DNA from: Eonycteris spelaea
Taxonomy: Eukaryota > Chordata > Mammalia > Chiroptera > Pteropodidae
DNA: 64,000 bases
Assembly (NCBI GenBank): GCA_003508835.1
Contig: PUFA01000057.1
Coordinates: 8,258,501 to 8,322,500 of the forward strand
Reading direction: 5' to 3'
Position numbers and translations under genes: made by a program. Positions 1 through 11,934 of this stretch are shown piece after piece (positions within the stretch are counted from its first letter, which is position 1; the number at the start of each line of letters is the position of its first letter). A model generated the notes under the pieces. The model was not told where the DNA came from. It saw only the letters and a list, made by a program, of their open reading frames with translations, and did not search any database.

Positions 1-350
1 CACAATGAAAATCCAGTTTTCTTTTAGTTGTTTTTTTAGTTCTTCAAATTTAAAATTTAAACTAGGAAAAGTCTATCTTTTTAAAAAAAAAATAAAGTGC
101 AACTTAAAAATAGGGAATATTGATATATATTTTTTTAATTCAAAAAATTGGCTTCTGAGCAAAATGAAATTAGTGGAAATCAGAAGAGCAGCTACTGTTA
201 AGAGGTATATTAGCTGGATGGGGATGAGTGAAAGTTTCTGAACACTGTAAATGCTTTAGATTTCATTTGGGCGGTGGTTATATGGGAGAAGATACATGTA
301 GAAATTTATGCACTTTACCATATGTGCGTTATATTCCAATAACAAAGTAA
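1..350 (+). repeat. Probable 3' end of an old L1
   Basis: The stretch with a 'ggtggttatatggg' motif, then 'gcactttacc' and a degenerate AT-rich tail, resembles the 3' UTR end of mammalian L1M elements in sense orientation. It is degraded and cut by the window edge, so the family is not certain. Confidence 0.35.
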
Positions 351-1849
351 ATTAACCTAAAGAGCATGCTACTCTTGTCATGAGAGTGCTGGAAACCCCA
401 TGCAGATTATCTGGAAACCTTTGCAGGAAGCAAGACATATTCAGGAACTAGAGACGTGTTACATGTATTCTTTAAAGCATCTTTTTTTCAGAAGAGGATT
501 CTAAGTCCTTTGCTCCTCTCTCATGACGTTTTCTCTCCAAAAGAACTACTCCTTATCCTTATGCTGGGATGCAGTTTTCTCTCATTGTACCTTCAACATT
601 TTGTACCTCCCTGTATGTGCCCTTAACACCTCCCTGGGCTTCTAATTCTTCTTAGAACTTCCTTCTATTTCATTCACCTACATCTTTGCCAGAGGAGATA
701 TAAGACAAGACTAATCTGGAGGTTTGCAGTTGAGAGATATCTACAGGGGCAGTTGCCCTGGCTGGTACTAGAACACAGTGGGAGAGAAGGAAGCAGAGAG
801 GATCTAGGCTACTTCTGGCCTCACAGCATCTGATGTGATTAGGAAGGTTAGAAAGAAAAGAGAGCAGCAGGCCCATGCTGGCAGCAGTGTCTCTGGAGCC
901 TCCAGCAGAGCCAGGGTCCCTCCTATATCTGTGGAAGCACTCCAAGGAGGAGTAACCCTGAGCACAGTTGGCCTAGGGCAGCTCTGAGCTAAGGCGCAAA
1001 GGCTATGAACAGATGTCATGGCTGAGGATCCTGCATTTGAGTAGGCACAGAGGGAGCCAGAAAGGAGGCGGGTGGGGGTGGGGAGAGGGGGAAGAAGAAG
1101 GAGAGAAAAATGGGGAGAGAGAAGGAAAGGGAGGGGAAAAGGAGGAAGAGAGAGAAAGACAGGCAGGAAGAGAGACAGGAAGAAAGAAAATAGAAATGGG
1201 GGGGGTGAGAGAAAAGGAGGCGGGAGAGAAAGAGCTTCATAGACAAAATGGGGAAAAATTTCTACTGCAGTTGTTACTGAAGGCTAACTATATGATCACT
1301 ACCCTGATTATTAACTTTCCAGAACTTATTAAAACAATAATGCTCAGCTCTAGTTCTTGCTTAGAAAGCAGAAAAGTGAAAACAGTAGCTGTTGTCCGAC
1401 TGCATGTTCACAATATTTCAAAGGGAAAGCAGCCATTGTGCTAATCTTTAGCATTCAGATAGCACTGACATAGCTAATTGTGGTCTTAAAATCATTTCAA
1501 AACCCACCATCCAGGAAGTTGATAATCAGTGGTTTGTAAATTTCAAAAGGGTCTCCTGTGAAAGGATCATGCAGCTTAGTAACAAGTAGAGGTTGAGGGC
1601 TTCTTGGGTACCAGGCCAGGTCTATTACTGACATCATTTTATCATCCTTATGTGGATGAGGGCACGGAGAGGTGAGAATTGGGGTGAGCTGCGAAGACCC
1701 TGTTCTTCCCATCTCATGGTACTGCCATCTGCAATATAATTCTTCAGATATGGTACAGTTTAGAAACACATTACCATGCTCTTTAATATCCTGTAGCTCT
1801 GAATATATTTATCATCTGCTTACTGTCCTTATGCCATTCTCTCTCAAAG
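351..1849 (+). other. CFAP61: CFAP61 intron, largely without recognisable elements
   Basis: Apart from the purine-rich tract at 1059-1234 I see no repeat family or exon here. Short open frames over the purine tract are composition effects. The last 40 bases are a good pyrimidine tract leading into the AG before the exon at 1850. Confidence 0.6.
1059..1234 (+). repeat. Polypurine (GA/GGA) low-complexity tract
   Basis: About 175 bases composed almost only of A and G, with very few T or C interruptions and a run of eight G at about 1198-1205. It is a degenerate mixture of GA, GGA and GAAA rather than a clean microsatellite. It explains the Glu/Arg/Lys/Gly-rich open frame on the + strand and the Ser/Pro/Phe-rich one on the - strand, neither of which is a gene. 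Confidence 0.85.
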
Positions 1850-1948
1850 ATACTGAGCTCAGGAATAGCAAGCCAGGATTCTCAGAAAACAGTTGAAGAG
1901 CCATTGGAACATGTCTCTTCAGAGGCCAGGAAAAGAGAAAGCATCCAG
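1850..1948 (+). CDS. CFAP61: CFAP61 internal exon A (frame broken by one extra base)
   Basis: The exon follows a pyrimidine-rich acceptor ending 'ctctctcaaag' and ends at 'atccag' before the donor gtaatg. From about 1871 it reads SQDSQKTVEEP and ends ESIQ, matching the acidic, Ser/Glu-rich linker of CFAP61 (human has a similar SQGSQKIVEE stretch). The first codons (DTELRNS) are in a different frame: one extra base in 'agcaagcc' near 1868-1872 must be removed to join them. The exon is 99 bases against an expected 98, so the indel fits. It is poorly conserved linker, two residues longer than the human form I recall. The splice phase at the 3' end is 0. Confidence 0.75.
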
Positions 1949-2611
1949 GTAATGCTTATTCACCCATGGCTGGGTTGTGGGATAGTCCTGGGGGCGGCTT
2001 GTGCAGTTAAGGTCAGGGGCGTTCCTGGTGCTGGGATCATGGCTGAGGTGAAAGTCCCCACTAGCACTAATGTCACGCAGAGTGAGCCTGGAGGAAACAG
2101 AGGCTGCGTGTTTGCAGACAAATTAGTGCCTCACTACTATCTTCAAGAATACAGGTCAGGATGGAATTTCATCCTTTCTCTACCTTCCTTTTCATTCATG
2201 ATCTGATTTCAGGAGGCTGAGGGGGATACAGCTGCTCATTTAAAATCAGTTAAAAAATCCATACTTTCTGAGAGACTTACACACTGTCCACATACTCGAA
2301 TGAGGCAATGTTTCCTTCCTCCCCGATTGGGCCCTTCAAACTACAGAAATACCCAGCACATTTCCCTGAAAGCTACTGGCTCCATTGTCTTTGCTTGGCC
2401 TCAGCAGGAAGCCCACTCACCCACCTTTCTACTGCCAGAATGATGCTGATAGAGCTCTGCATGTGCTGCTTCTACCACCCTTACCTAAAGAAGGGAAACC
2501 TATACCAAGGAGGCCATAGTTAGCCAAGCTTACTACTTGGCGAATGTTGTCAGCCTAGTCCTGCATCAGCACTGTATGAAGCCTCCCTGCCTCTCTCTAC
2601 AAGTTCATAAA
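1949..2611 (+). other. CFAP61: CFAP61 intron without recognised features
   Basis: Apparently unique sequence between exon A and the duplicated block; no repeat family or exon was recognised. Confidence 0.5.
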
Positions 2612-3219
2612 ACTCCACAAAACTTCCCTTGATTAACTCTTACTTTACAGTGACTAATCCTTTTTTCTCTATCCCTTGCACTGCTTGGACCTAGAAGTTA
2701 CACTTCATACATCAATTATTTGCAATAATTTCAGTAAACAGAGTTTTTATCTTCTTCCCATTGTCCAGAGAGAAAACATTTTATAGGGGCAAAACATTTG
2801 TTAGAGTTTTCTGCAACTGTATCTATCAGATGCACATACATACTCATATATACACCTATACGTATCATGTCACTCATCTGCATCCCAGGTTCCAGTAACT
2901 GCTCCCTCCTATGAAAGTTCAGGCCAAGGGGTAGTATCTTTCGCCAGTTGCTATCCCTGGGCCCCGTCCTCATCTTTGTTGGTATCCATTCACCCTGCCC
3001 ACACCTTCATGCATGGTCCTTTGTTAAACCTGCTTGTCCTCTGGAGTGTGGTATCCATTTCCTGCTGGAAACCTGAGAATTCAGGCTCTGTGGATCCTGC
3101 TCAGGATTTTGAACTTTTCCTAAAGAGTGGAGGAAGTCTGTGAAGGTTGTAAGTGGGAGAATGACATGATCAGACATTCTTATTCCCTGTTGATGAGCAC
3201 AGTTCTGAACTTTCAGTGA
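2612..3219. repeat. First copy of a 0.6 kb near-identical direct duplication
   Basis: This block is repeated at 7383-7985 in the same orientation. Both copies start at 'actccacaaaacttccc' and stop matching just after 'tgatgagcacagt'. I count roughly 15 differences, nearly all one-base insertions or deletions at short runs (for example gagaaaac/gagaaac, gaaagttc/gaagttc, gtgggag/gtggag) and very few substitutions. Its last third ('aagagtggaggaag...gacatgatc') also resembles an ancient mammalian repeat seen at 21575-22110. The indel bias points to read error rather than evolutionary divergence. Confidence 0.9.
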
Positions 3220-3289
3220 ATTGCAAGTACCTTAACTGAGTCCTGGAACAAAGTTCAAGAATATGTGTAGAAATACAAAATTATACATC

Positions 3290-6200
3290 AACCAAGTAGG
3301 TTAAAATCACAATGTTGAATCCAATAAAAAAATTTCCAGTCACTCAAAAAACTGGAAACACACGATGTGTAAAGTGAAGATAACTCAACCAATTGAAGCC
3401 AACCCAGATCTAAAGCAAATGTTAGAATTAGTGGACAAAAACATCTAGTTATTATAATTATATAAGTTCCATAGGTTAAAGAGAGACGTAGAAGATATAA
3501 AAATACCCCAAATAAAACTTCTAGAAATAAAAACTGCAATTCATGAGATGAAAAATACACTGGAAGGATTAACCACAGATTAGACATTGCAGGGTAAGGA
3601 GTTAGTGAACTTGAAACAGAAATGAGAATTTTTTAAAAAAAGATCAGTGTATTAGTGAGCTGTGGGATAACTTCAGTTATCTAATATGTATGTAATTGGA
3701 GTCTATAAAAAAATAGGAAAGGAGGTTGGAACAAAAAATGTATTTGAAGAAGTAAACGACTGAAAAAACTCTAAACTTTATGAAAACGATAAACCCATAG
3801 ATGCAAGCTCAACAAACAGCAAACATAACAAACATGAAGAAAATATACCAAAGACAATAATAATCAAATAATGAAAAACCAGTGATAAAGAGAAAAAAAT
3901 TTAAGAGGGGGGAAAATATGATTTGGGAACAGAAGAACAAAGATAAGGATCACAGCAGATTTTTTACTAGAAACAATGTAAACAAGGAGACAGTGAAGTC
4001 ACATCTTTAAAGAACTGGAAGAAAATAAACTGTTAACTTAGAATTTTATACCTAGTCAATATCTTTTTAAAATATAGGCAAAATAAAGACTTTTACCTAC
4101 ACACAAAAGATGGAAGAAACTTGCTGACCTATTATTATAAAAAATGTTAAATGAAGTCCTTCAGCCAGAAGGAAAATGAATCAGATGGAAATCTGGGTTG
4201 ACACAGAGAAATGAAAGCACTTATTATTTACCTCTTTAAAAGATAATTGACTACTCTAATAAAATAAAAACAACATAGTATGGGCTTATAACAAATATAA
4301 AAATAAAATGTATGACAAGAATAGCACAAAGACCAAGAGGGGGGAAATGTAAGTATACTGGTTTAAGATTCTTGCGTTTACCTGAAGTAGTATAATATCA
4401 CCCCAAAATAGACTATTATTATAAGTTAAAGATGCATATTAGAAAGTCGAAGAAGAACCCCACTAAAGTTACAAATCAAATTGAAAGAGTTGTATCTAAT
4501 AAGCCTATGGAAGAGAAAAAGTGAACTCATAAAAATATACAATTAATCCAAAAGAAAGCAAAAGAGAGGTAAAAGGGAATAAATAACAGATGGGACAAAG
4601 AGAAAACAAATAACAAGGCGGCAGACTTAAACCAAACCATATAAATAATTATATTACATGTAAATGGTCTAAATGTCCCAATTAAAGACAACGTAAAGCA
4701 TGTATAGGTATGATAAAAAAGCAAGACAGTTATATGTGGATTACAAAAATGCACTTTTAAAGATACAGTAGTTTCAAATTAAAAGATTCAAAAAGACATG
4801 CCATGCTGACACTAATTAAAAGAAAGCTAGAGTCACTTTATTTATTCCAGACAAAGTGGATATCTGAATGGAATATCACCAAGGATAACAGAGGTCTAGA
4901 GGACATAACAGTCCTAAATATTTATGCATTTAATAGCAGAACTTCAAAACACATGAAACAAAAACTGATAGAACTTCAAAGACAAATAAACTATATTTGG
5001 AGATTTCATATCCTCAATATTGATAGAACAAATAGACAGAAAATCAGGAAGAATATAGAAGATTTTAAGGACACTATTGACCAATTTGACATAATTGACA
5101 CTTATAGAAACACTCTACCCAACAAGAGCAGAATACACATTCTTCTCACATGCATTGGAACTTTTACCAAGATAGACCAGACCATATTCTGGGCTACAAA
5201 ATGAGTCTCAGTAAATTTTAAAGGATTCAAATCATCTAAAGCAGGGATCCCTGACTCCTAGGCCATGGGGGTTCCTGTTAGGGACTGGGCCACACAGCAG
5301 GAGGTGTGCAGTGGGCGAGTGAACAAAGCTTCATTTGTATTTGTAGCGCTCCCAGCACTAGCATCACTGCCTCAGATCATCAGGCATTAGATTCTCATAG
5401 GAACACCAGTCCCTGGTGTCCAAAAGGTTGGGGACTGCTGATCTAAAGTATGTTCTCTCACAACAAAAGACATACAAGAAAATAAAACTACAGATCAATA
5501 GCTCTCATGAACATCAATGCAAAAATTCTAATAAAGATTTTAGTAAATTGTAGAAAAATGATTAAATATCATGACCAAGTAGGGTTTATTCTGGGGAATG
5601 TGAAGTTGATATAAGAAAGTTTAATTAATGTAAATCACCATATTAACAAACTGGAAAAATATAACTATATGTTTATCGTCTAAATACAGAAATGGCATTT
5701 GAAAATTCAATATTCATTCCTTATAAAAACTCTGAGAAAATTAAGAATAGATGAGAACCTCAATTTGATAGTGGTTATTTTTGAAAAAACTTATAGTTAA
5801 CATCATATTTAATGGTAAAAGGCTGAATGCTTTTCTACCAAGGCCAGGAACAAGACAAGAATGTATGCTTTCGCCAGTTCTATTCAAATTATACTGGAGT
5901 TCAAGTCAGTACAAAAAGACAAGAAATGAAATAAAAGACATTCAGACTGAAAAGGAAGAATTAAACTCTTTTATTTGAAAATAACATAGTCACCTAGAAT
6001 CTACAAAACAGCTTATAGAACTAATAAGTATTTTGGCAAATTGCTAAATATATACAAAATTAATATGTCAAGTTCAGTTTTATTTCTATGTAATAAAAAT
6101 GCCCAATCAGAAGTTGAATAAATATTAGTTACAATAGTACAAATGTACAAAAATAGTTTGAGGTAAATCTGACAAAAGATGTTCAGGACCTGTGTACACT

Positions 6201-6800
6201 GAAAACTACAAAATATTTCTGAGAGAATGAAGTAAGACCTAAAATAACAGAGATATCCTGATATCCATGTTCATGCTTTGAAGACTCAATTTTCCAAGAT
6301 GTCAATTCTTCCAATATTGATTAATGCAATCCAGTCAAAATTTTAGGAGTAATTTTTATAGAAATTAAAAATTTCTTTAAATTTTATATGGAAATGGAAA
6401 GGACCTAGACTAGCCAAAACAACATTGGAAAAAGAACAAAGTTATAAGACTAATACTGATTTAAGACTTATAATTCTTGTAATTAAAACAGTGTAGTGAT
6501 AACATCAAGGTCAGCAAGTAGATTATGGAACAGAATAGAAAGATCAAGGTATAGATTGAGATATAATCTATAGTGGGCCTAAAGTAGATCACTGTTACCT
6601 GTGGTGCATAGTAGCTTGGGGTGGGAGGTGGGGCACATAGAAACACAGAAACTTTTAGGAGTAATGTGTATGTTATTATTTTATATGGTAATATTTTTAT
6701 GGGTGCATACAAAGGTCAAACTTTTCAAAAGGTACACTTTAAATATATGCAGTTTACTGTATGTCAGTTATACCTGAATAACGCAGTTTTAAAAACCTAG
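3290..6800 (+). mobile_element. Old L1 (L1M-type), sense orientation, interrupted by a hAT element
   Basis: The order is ORF1-like sequence (about 3350-4160), an intergenic stretch, ORF2-like sequence with EN/RT relics (about 4800-6450), and a 3' UTR ending near 6797 at 'cagttatacctgaataacgcag', the usual L1M tail. The open piece at 4803-5204 matches the ORF2 endonuclease region ('ILNIDRTNRQKI'-like context) but stops soon after. Heavy substitution and stop codons show it is long dead. A MER1-like hAT copy splits it at 5242-5440, so the L1 is older than that insertion. The exact subfamily cannot be told by eye. Confidence 0.8.
5242..5440 (+). mobile_element. Non-autonomous hAT-Charlie transposon (MER1-like) with 8-bp target duplication
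   Basis: The element starts 'cagggatccctgac' and ends 'gttggggactgctg', which are imperfect inverted repeats of each other. Both flanks carry the identical 8-base target duplication atctaaag (5234-5241 and 5441-5448), the hAT hallmark. Internal phrases such as 'gggccacacagcaggagg' and 'gcattagattctcatag' are typical of MER1. At 199 bp it is shorter than the usual MER1B, so part of the middle is missing. No transposase is encoded. It sits within the ORF2 part of the L1. Confidence 0.88.
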
Positions 6801-6839
6801 TACAGCTTTCAAATTACACAGAAGGATAGAAGTTAGAAG

Positions 6840-7135
6840 ACAATAGATGTTATTGTTACTAATACCTACAGAGGATTAGGAAGAGCCAGCACTATGCTAA
6901 ACAACTGTATGTCTGTCTACCATCCACCCACCCTACCTATCTACCTACCTACTACCTTTATTTTATCTGCTAAACACCTTATGAGGTAGTGTGCTGCTCT
7001 TAGCCCCTTTTTACAGATGAGGAAACTGAGGGCCCCATGACTTCCTATGCCACACAGCCAGCCAGTAAGCAGTGAGCCAGGATATGAGCCACGCTGCTGT
7101 CTTTAGAGCTTAGACTCTGAGCCACTGTGGGCTTT
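6840..7135 (-). repeat. MIR SINE with an internal CTAC-type simple repeat
   Basis: The phrase 'tttttacagatgaggaaactgagg' followed by 'cacacagccagccagtaagcag' is the reverse complement of the MIR core. A short (CTAC)n-like tract lies at about 6920-6957. The SINE ends just upstream of the acceptor for exon B. Confidence 0.8.
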
Positions 7136-7169
7136 GATTATTCTCCTGTCTTGCTATTGTCATTTGCAG

Positions 7170-7242
7170 GGAAAAATCACAGAAGAAGCTGCAATTGAGG
7201 AACTTTCATCAATGTCCAAAGTGGAAATACTATGAAATAGAG
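7170..7242 (+). CDS. CFAP61: CFAP61 internal exon B (frame broken by about two missing bases)
   Basis: A strong acceptor (long pyrimidine tract, 'tttgcag') and a strong donor (gag|gtaagg) bound a 73-base segment. It begins GKITEEAAIEEL, matching the human segment GNIAREAASEEA that follows exon A. Later residues only resume alignment in another frame (QSGN, then a final Glu), and reading straight through meets TGA and TAG. Two missing bases, near 7218 and near 7238, would give 75 bases or 25 codons and restore agreement; human has about 28 residues here. This is linker sequence of low conservation. Alternatively the exon really is decayed, but both splice sites are excellent. Confidence 0.65.
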
Positions 7243-7382
7243 GTAAGGCTTGCACAGGCTTTTGTGTGCTGATTGGTCCCCCCTAATGGTTTACTCCTCA
7301 CCACCTAAGTTTGTGTGCCCTTTCTTCTCCAGGCCTCTCTGTCTCTCTAAACAAGTCATATCTGTCACCTCCTTTAAAGCCT

Positions 7383-7985
7383 ACTCCACAAAACTTCCCT
7401 TGATTAACTCTTACTTTACAGTGACTAATCCTTTTTTCTCTATCCCTTGCACTGCTTGACCTAGAAGTTTACACTCATACATCAATTATTTGCAATATTT
7501 CAGTAAACAGAGTTTTTATCTTCTTCCCATTGTCCAGAGAGAAACATTTTATAGGGGCAAAACATTTGTTAGAGTTTTCTGCAACTGTATCTATCAGATG
7601 CACATACATACTATATATACACCTATACGTATCATGTCATCATTCTGCATCCCAGGTTCCAGTAACTGCTCCCTCCTATGAAGTTCAGGCCAAGGGGTGG
7701 TAGTATCTTTCGCAGTTGCTATCCCTGGGCCCCGTCCTCATCTTTGTTGGTATCCATTCACCCTGCCCACACCTTCATGCATGGTCCTTTGTTAAACCTG
7801 CTTGTCCTCTGGAGTGTGGTATCCCTTTCCTGCTTGGAAACCTGAGAATTCAGCTCTGTGGATCCTGCTCAGGATTTTGAACTTTTCCTAAAGAGTGGAG
7901 GAAGTCTGTGAAGGTTGTAAGTGGAGAATGACATGATCAGACATTCTTATTCCCTGTTGATGAGCACAGTTTGAACTTTCGTGAG
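7383..7985. repeat. Second copy of the 0.6 kb direct duplication
   Basis: Partner of 2612-3219, lying 140 bases after exon B. The 4.77 kb spacing between the copies includes an L1, a MIR and exon B. Because flanking sequence on both outer sides differs, either copy could be the misplaced one. Confidence 0.9.
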
Positions 7986-9642
7986 TTCCCAAGCCCTTCT
8001 TCTTGGTAATTCAACTGACGAGGTATGAGTCAGCCCAGTCTAGAGAGCCCTTGATGGGCAACAGGGAACAGGAGGTTGAATCACTCTCAATGTAGGTTGT
8101 GGGGACAAATTCACTGAACACTAATCCAAGATACTAGAATTCTGAGGGAGTCAGATAGATTATTTATTATACCTCTCCTCTCAGATTCTGACCAATTAAG
8201 GAGTCATTCACAGAAGTCAACTAGAGATAAAAATACTACTTTATTTTGGCTAAATCTAAATGAAGAACAAAACTTGGACCTGTAACACAAATGGATTTCC
8301 TACTTCATCCTACAGAATTAATGTTACACACCTGGCTATAAGCAGGCCTCACCCTTGGGCAGCATTTTGCCTTCCCGGGCTAAGTGCATGGAGGAGAGGA
8401 AAATGCATACATACCAGAGTAGGATGGCTGCTACAAGGAGAGGACATGGGCACAGGTCCATTTTCTGAATTTCATTTTAGCATGTGCTGTGGGACCCCTA
8501 CCCATATCCTTCTAGCACTGCTCAATCCTCAGCCTCCTGAGGAAAAGGACTTCAAGTACCTGGTCTTTCCCAGTGCTGTGTCTGCAAGCAGGTCAAATCT
8601 GGAGAGCAGCCATTAGCCAATGATGAAGGCAGCTAGAGAATCAGTACTCCAGCTCTTTGGTCTCTCACTTGAGTTCTTCAGTTTCCCAGAGATCTCGGCA
8701 TGATTGAGTCCACAGTGGCTTCCCTCCTGTTAAACACTCTACATTGGTGTCTTCAGTTTTTTGCCTCACTTCATCAATCCCCTTGAAGAATTTCCTGGCA
8801 TCCGTTCCAAATAAATTAGTTCTGAGTTGCTTCTTCGGAAACCACATTAGGGTACTCACTCCTTGTGCCCTGGGAAGGAGAAAGTGAGGCATGCAAGCAG
8901 AGGGGAGCAGTTTTCTCTTTGCTATTTCTAAGAGGTAGCATTCCTTTAGGAACCCAAACAAGGGTGTGGGGGGTAAAGGAGATGGTCCCCATTGCATTAG
9001 AAGTACTGAAAACTCCAGAGGGCATCTGCGTCTATAAGGTGAATTGATCTCTCTCTCTGGAAAAGAAAAAAAACCCACTTGAAATGACAGTAAAGGAATA
9101 AGAAGGGTACAAATTACAAAGACAATGACACTAGGAGAGGAGATTTTGGAATATGAGCACTTTAAAATGTTTTAGATTGAAGAAAATTGATGGCAGAGTT
9201 TACAATGGCTTAGTATAGCTGAGGAAGGTAAAACTCAGGTGCCATTATTAGGGGAGAAAATTAGTGAAAAGTGTTGTGACTTTTCTAGTTGCCCTAGTAG
9301 GCCAAGGACCTTTGAGCTTCTGTAGAAGATGGGGCAAGGACCAGGCTTGGTACACAGCATGTTTGACAGTCTGATATGGAGTGTCAGGGACACTAGATTC
9401 CCTGCAGATGGCACTTAGCTTGTCATCTTTTACCCTAAGTAAATGACCAAATGACTATCTCTGGAGAGAGGCTGACAGAAGCAGCTCCAAATTCAGATTC
9501 AGCTTGCATATCTGAGGCTATGTAATGGGGAAACACAGAGAAAAAGATTACTAAAGTGGAATTTTCGATTTCGAATGGAAAACATGTCAACCTCTTCTCC
9601 TGCCATATTTCCAAATGCCAAAAGCCAGGTCTTTGTTTATTA
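7986..9642 (+). other. CFAP61: CFAP61 intron without recognised features
   Basis: No repeat or exon recognised. A 118-residue open frame on + (8260-8616) and a 137-residue one on - (8665-9078) show no recognisable domain or splice context and are probably chance. Confidence 0.5.
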
Positions 9643-10100
9643 GTTTTTATTGCTGCTATAACGAATACATAAACTTAGTGGCTTAAAACAACAATAAATT
9701 TATTATAGTTCTGGAGGTCAGATGCCTAAAAGAGGTCTTACTGTGCTAAGATTCAGTGTCTATTCCTTCCGGAGGCTCTAAGGAGAATCCAGTCCCTTTC
9801 TTTGTGAGCTTCTGGAAGACATTTGCTTTCCTTGGCATGTATTTCCTCCTCCACCGTCAAAGCTGACAGTTATAGCATCTTTCAATCTCTCTTGGACTCT
9901 GACCCTCATTTCCTCTCTTATAAGGACTCTTATGATTACATTGGGCCTACCCAGTAATCCCAGGTAATCTCCTTGTCTCAAAATTCTTAACTTAATGACA
10001 TCTGTAAAGTCTCTTTTGCCCTGTAAAGTAACAACTGCAGGTTCTAGGGATTAAGCCATGCTCACTTTTGGGGCCACTGTTCTGTCTACCAGAAGATTGG
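9643..10100. repeat. Ancient mammalian interspersed repeat ('gctgctataacgaat' family)
   Basis: Starts with 'tttattgctgctataacgaatacataaacttagtggcttaaaac' (shared by many dispersed mammalian copies), continues through 'gttctggaggtcagatgcc', 'attacattgggcctacccagtaatcc' and ends '...gccactgttctgtctacca'. I recognise the family as a common old repeat but cannot name it with certainty. Confidence 0.6.
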
Positions 10101-11452
10101 AGAACTTACTTGCCCCCCAAACCGTGACAGTCCCAGAGAAGAGGCTTTCAGATAGTGTCCCTGGAGATGGTCACCCAGTAAAATGCCAGGTCTGTGTTCT
10201 ATCACCCCATGAAGTGCCCGGTTAGCTATTGTGCTTTGCTACCTACAAGCACTGTTGGTTTTAGGAACTGGAAATGTGTTCTAATCATAAAGACATTACA
10301 CCACAAACAAAGAAGACAACTAAAAACCTGGAACTAAACAAGTGCTGCAAAAACAAGAAAACAGGGGGTACAACAGGCAAGGTGAGCAAGCTAGATCAGA
10401 GGATGGGAGAGGAGAAAATGAAGTCATAGATTACCTTACATGCCTGGTTGTCTTGGAAAACAGACAAACACTTGGCAAATCTGACAAAGCATTTGGAAAA
10501 ATTTCGGAAACCAAGAGAATCAAAGTATAGAGATGGAACACAGCCCTACTACACTCTTTGCTCAGTAACAGTGATATTTACGACTAATAATAATGTTGAA
10601 TACTTTGGCTGTTTTAACCCTGAAGTGTGCTATACATATAACTGACGATCTGGCGATCAGTACTTGCCTTGCTTGAGGATGGAAATTGTAGAATATGGGG
10701 AAAGGGTAGTATAAGAGGGTCACATCTATCCTCACATTAATACCCAAAAGGAATTTCAAAAACTGAAGAATTAAATAGTATAAGTACATATTCAGAAAAC
10801 ATAGAGGTAAATTCCAAAAGAAAATGAAAAAGTCGAAACTGCTAGCGAATGAGAAGATGGACTTGGGAGGACAGGAGACTCCTGTTTTCTTTGTAAGTTT
10901 TAGTGGCAGTATTATTTTAATTTTTACGATATGTATGTATTACTTTGATTTAAAAGAAACTCATTTAATCATTTAAAGTGAAACTAGAAGAACTTAGTGC
11001 TAAAGTTTCTAGGTGGCTAAGGGGCAATTGGACCTCCCAGGCTCCACCTTACCACCAAACTGCATGAACAGTCCCAATTAAAAATCTTGTAGTACAGAAT
11101 TACAGTGAAAATACTTTTGGGGCAGATGTATTTTGCCTATGGAATTAATATGTATATAATACTACCTCCAACCTCTTACCCAGTGATGCAGTTAAAATAT
11201 CAATTCCTATTATCAAAGGCCAAGTGAAACATTTGTTTTTCTGACCTTCATGTGAGAACTTCCCAGTCCTTTTATAAATTTTAATACTTCATTAAGAATG
11301 TCTCCTTAAACTAGGACTGGGCTCAGGATGATTTGTTTTAGGTCAGACAGTCATATCTGTCCTAGGAACATAGAGATGATGCAACACTAACCCATTAAAA
11401 CTGCAGAAAATAAATAGGATCCCATTTGTTTTCTCCTCTCTGCTTGCTCTAG
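10101..11452 (+). other. CFAP61: CFAP61 intron without recognised features
   Basis: AT-rich, apparently unique sequence. It ends in the pyrimidine tract 'ttttctcctctctgcttgctctag' used by exon C. Confidence 0.5.
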
Positions 11453-11631
11453 GACTTAGAAAATCTTGGTCAAGAGTCTACTGAGGATGATACAAATTAC
11501 TGTGTTAGTACGTGACCTCAGCAGCCTCTGTCTCACTGCCTGAGGAGACCACCTACTTCCGCCCCGTCTACATGGGCCTCTGCTGCTTTTTGTATTCAAC
11601 TGTTTTGTATTGATGAGAAACACGAAGCAAG
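11453..11631 (+). CDS. CFAP61: CFAP61 internal exon C (several frame breaks, unusual donor)
   Basis: The acceptor is strong (pyrimidines then ctctag). The 5' part reads DLENLGQESTEDD, the middle in another frame reads PEETTYFRPVYM, and the 3' part, back in the first frame, reads SAAFCIQLFCIDEKHEA. All three match consecutive parts of human CFAP61 (DIEKL..., PEEPVHFRPIYR, SAAFCIQLFCIDEKYEA). The exon length of 179 equals that expected, so its indels cancel overall, but there are at least three frame switches, including missing G in 'atgggcc'. The 3' end is followed by 'caagta', not GT: either one G was lost from a GC donor (aag|gcaagt), or splicing differs. The last codon is split with exon D. 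Confidence 0.82.
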
Positions 11632-11695
11632 CAAGTACTGAACCCAGATTGTCTGTTATGGTAAGCGCACTCTTATGACATTGGTGGCCCAACAT

Positions 11696-11840
11696 TATAA
11701 TCTTGCAGAGCCCAGACCCGGCACATCCTAATCTCCTGGGAAGCTCTTTTAAAGAACAGATTCCTGGGTCCCATTCCCAGAGATTCTAGTCTGTAAAGTT
11801 TGGGTAAAGCCTACAGAACTAGGCGGCCCAGGTCTGGCTC
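11696..11840. mobile_element. Fragment of a MER5-like hAT element
   Basis: 'cctaatctcctgggaagctcttttaaagaacagattcctgggtcccattcccagagattctagtctg' is the characteristic MER5/MER58-type sequence. Termini and target duplication are not clear. Confidence 0.55.
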
Positions 11841-11934
11841 AGTTGGAGATCTAGAAAAATCAGCACTTAAGCAACTATGTGCTGCTCCCCATTTTGAAAA
11901 GTTATTGTGGGGGAATTTGGATTTAGGTTGCTGC

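Noticed and set aside
1013..1444. 143-residue Glu/Arg/Lys-rich open frame
   Set aside because: It is the translation of the polypurine tract; a purine-only strand lacks most stop contexts. No splice or promoter context.
8260..9078. Open frames of 118 (+) and 137 (-) residues, considered as a processed pseudogene
   Set aside because: No protein family recognised, no poly-A tail, no target duplication.
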